From Patescibacteria group bacterium (GTDB taxonomy: Bacteria > Patescibacteriota > Patescibacteriia > UBA9934): a stretch of DNA of 14,583 nucleotides. Numbering within the stretch: position 1 is the first letter of the stretch; each line of letters begins with the position of its first letter. Location of the stretch: positions 1 through 14,583 of the forward strand of contig JAHISC010000011.1 in the NCBI GenBank assembly GCA_018818445.1. The letters are read 5' to 3'. The position numbers and the translations under genes are program-made. A model generated the notes under the pieces. That model searched no databases. It had not been told where the DNA came from and saw only the letters and a program-made list of their open reading frames with translations. Of this stretch, positions 13,670 through 14,583 are shown one piece after another.

Positions 13670-13728
13670 TCGCTTGTTTTGCATCAACATCTCATCCAAG
13701 ATTATACGTTCGCGACGAAATAATCTAC

Positions 13729-14583
13729 TTAATTTTCCTTAGAATAGCGAGAAATATTCAAAACAATTCCTACTGCTGCTAATGATACCACGAGTGAGGT
13801 TCCTCCATAACTCAAGAACGGCAAAGGAACACCTGTAATTGGAAGAAGTCCTACCATGGCCCCGATATTAATGAAGGCCTGAAAACCAAACCAAGCCATT
13901 ATGCCAACAACTAAAAATTTACCAAAATCATCTTGCGCCTTGTCGGCAATAGCTAAACCACGCCAAATAAAGAATACAAAACCGATTAGAAAAATTGAGG
14001 TCAAAAGAAAACCAAGTTCTTCACTCATTACAGCAAAAATTGAGTCACCGGCAACCTCTGGCAAGTACTGAAACTTTTGCAAAGAATGCCCATAGCCTCG
14101 ACCAAACAAACCACCAGAACCAATCGCTAAAAGCGCCTGGTTAATCTGGTAACCAATGCCCTGAGGATCTAACTCAGGATGCAAGAAAGTCATAAACCGT
14201 TCCGCACGATAAGGTGAGGCCTGAATGGCCACACCCAAAGCCACCACACCAGCTACGCCAAGGCCAAGCAAATAATGCAATGGTCCACCAGCAATAAAAT
14301 AAACTGTTAGAGCCATGGCTGTAATAATAGAAAGTGTACCTAAATCTGGTTGCATTAACATCAAACCGCAGATTACTCCCAGAATAGCCAGGAAAGGTAC
14401 GAAACCGGAATGGACATCGTGAAGCTCTGATTGCCGCTTCTCCATCCAAGCAGCTAGGTAAATCAAAAAAGTTAATTTAACTAACTCAGCTGGCTGGAAA
14501 GCTATGCTACCAATTGACACCCAACTTTTAGCAAACGTTCCATAATCAGCACCAACTCCAGGAATAAAGACTAGAATCAACAA
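13729..14583 (-). CDS. ftsW: FtsW/SpoVE-type SEDS peptidoglycan glycosyltransferase (5' end cut by window edge)
   Basis: The last 284 codons of a multi-pass SEDS protein; the reading frame is open at the window edge, so the true start lies outside and roughly 80-100 residues are missing. SEDS polymerases join lipid II disaccharides into glycan strands with a partner class B PBP. Visible family features include FQPAELVKL (about 29-37), MQPDLGT (77-83), GYQINQALLAIGSGGLFGRG (about 143-162), LPEVAGDSIFAVMSEELGF (about 174-192) and the C-terminal LPITGVPLPFLSYGGTS (about 247-263). Eight or so hydrophobic segments remain. FtsW is preferred over RodA because murG follows directly, the usual division-cluster order, and the rest of the window is division genes. 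The fragment ends ISRYSKEN with no long cytoplasmic tail. No terminator is seen behind it. Confidence 0.92.
   Translation of the reverse strand: MLILVFIPGVGADYGTFAKSWVSIGSIAFQPAELVKLTFLIYLAAWMEKRQSELHDVHSGFVPFLAILGVICGLMLMQPDLGTLSIITAMALTVYFIAGGPLHYLLGLGVAGVVALGVAIQASPYRAERFMTFLHPELDPQGIGYQINQALLAIGSGGLFGRGYGHSLQKFQYLPEVAGDSIFAVMSEELGFLLTSIFLIGFVFFIWRGLAIADKAQDDFGKFLVVGIMAWFGFQAFINIGAMVGLLPITGVPLPFLSYGGTSLVVSLAAVGIVLNISRYSKEN

Noticed and set aside
13601..13690. 29-codon minus-strand ORF between ftsW and murG
   Set aside because: It is read through the GC palindrome and into murG in another frame, with no ribosome site; more likely an accidental frame through a repeat.
1..14583. Alternative genetic code (TGA read as Gly)
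   Set aside because: ftsX, the ATPase and the GC-rich gene all end at TGA at expected lengths with no continuation.
1..14583. CRISPR array, rRNA genes, intact insertion sequence
   Set aside because: No regularly spaced repeats, no rRNA-like blocks and no transposase-like protein were seen.

Overview
The window looks like part of a chromosome from a Candidate Phyla Radiation (Patescibacteria, Parcubacteria-like) bacterium. The reasons are an AT-rich background (roughly 35-40% GC in the lines I sampled), tightly packed and overlapping genes, a division and cell-wall cluster with shortened or divergent Mur enzymes, tRNA genes with encoded CCA ends, and several operon-head genes that appear to start at or next to the transcription start. 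TGA works as an ordinary stop (ftsX, the P-type ATPase), so code 11 fits and the TGA=Gly code of some CPR lineages does not. The class-level placement is an inference.

Almost everything is on the minus strand, so the biological order runs from high to low coordinates. From 14583 down to 12490 are ftsW (5' end cut off by the window edge) and murG, separated by a short GC-rich palindrome. A 57-residue acidic gene with a CxxC motif (12270-12443) is the only plus-strand gene. It converges on murG across a shared bidirectional terminator. Then come tRNA-Lys(TTT) with its promoter and terminator, a 44-bp near-perfect palindrome, and a P2-type cation (probably Ca2+) ATPase.

From 9207 to 4647 is a compact operon: murD, murE, a PH-domain membrane protein, a DivIC/FtsB-like protein and a membrane-anchored parvulin-type PPIase. 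Its genes overlap or sit 1-3 bases apart, and it is headed by a near-consensus promoter lying in the ATPase tail. tRNA-Thr(CGT) follows, with an unusual long-stem structure and a terminator directly behind it.

Between tRNA-Thr and ftsE sits a self-contained, GC-rich, single-gene cassette (3205-4414). It has its own extended -10 promoter, a strong Shine-Dalgarno, a TTG start, a 365-aa protein of unrecognised family and a compact GNRA-loop terminator. Its composition and expression signals differ from all its neighbours, and it is the most distinctive thing in the window. The last unit, 3124 to 2, is ftsE-ftsX followed by a membrane GT2 glycosyltransferase.

Functionally the conserved genes make and use peptidoglycan precursors (murD, murE, murG), polymerise them at the septum (ftsW), control division (ftsEX, the DivIC-like protein) and fold exported proteins (PPIase). 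The GT2 enzyme probably makes a surface polysaccharide. The ATPase, PH protein, small acidic protein and GC-rich cassette are accessory to that theme.
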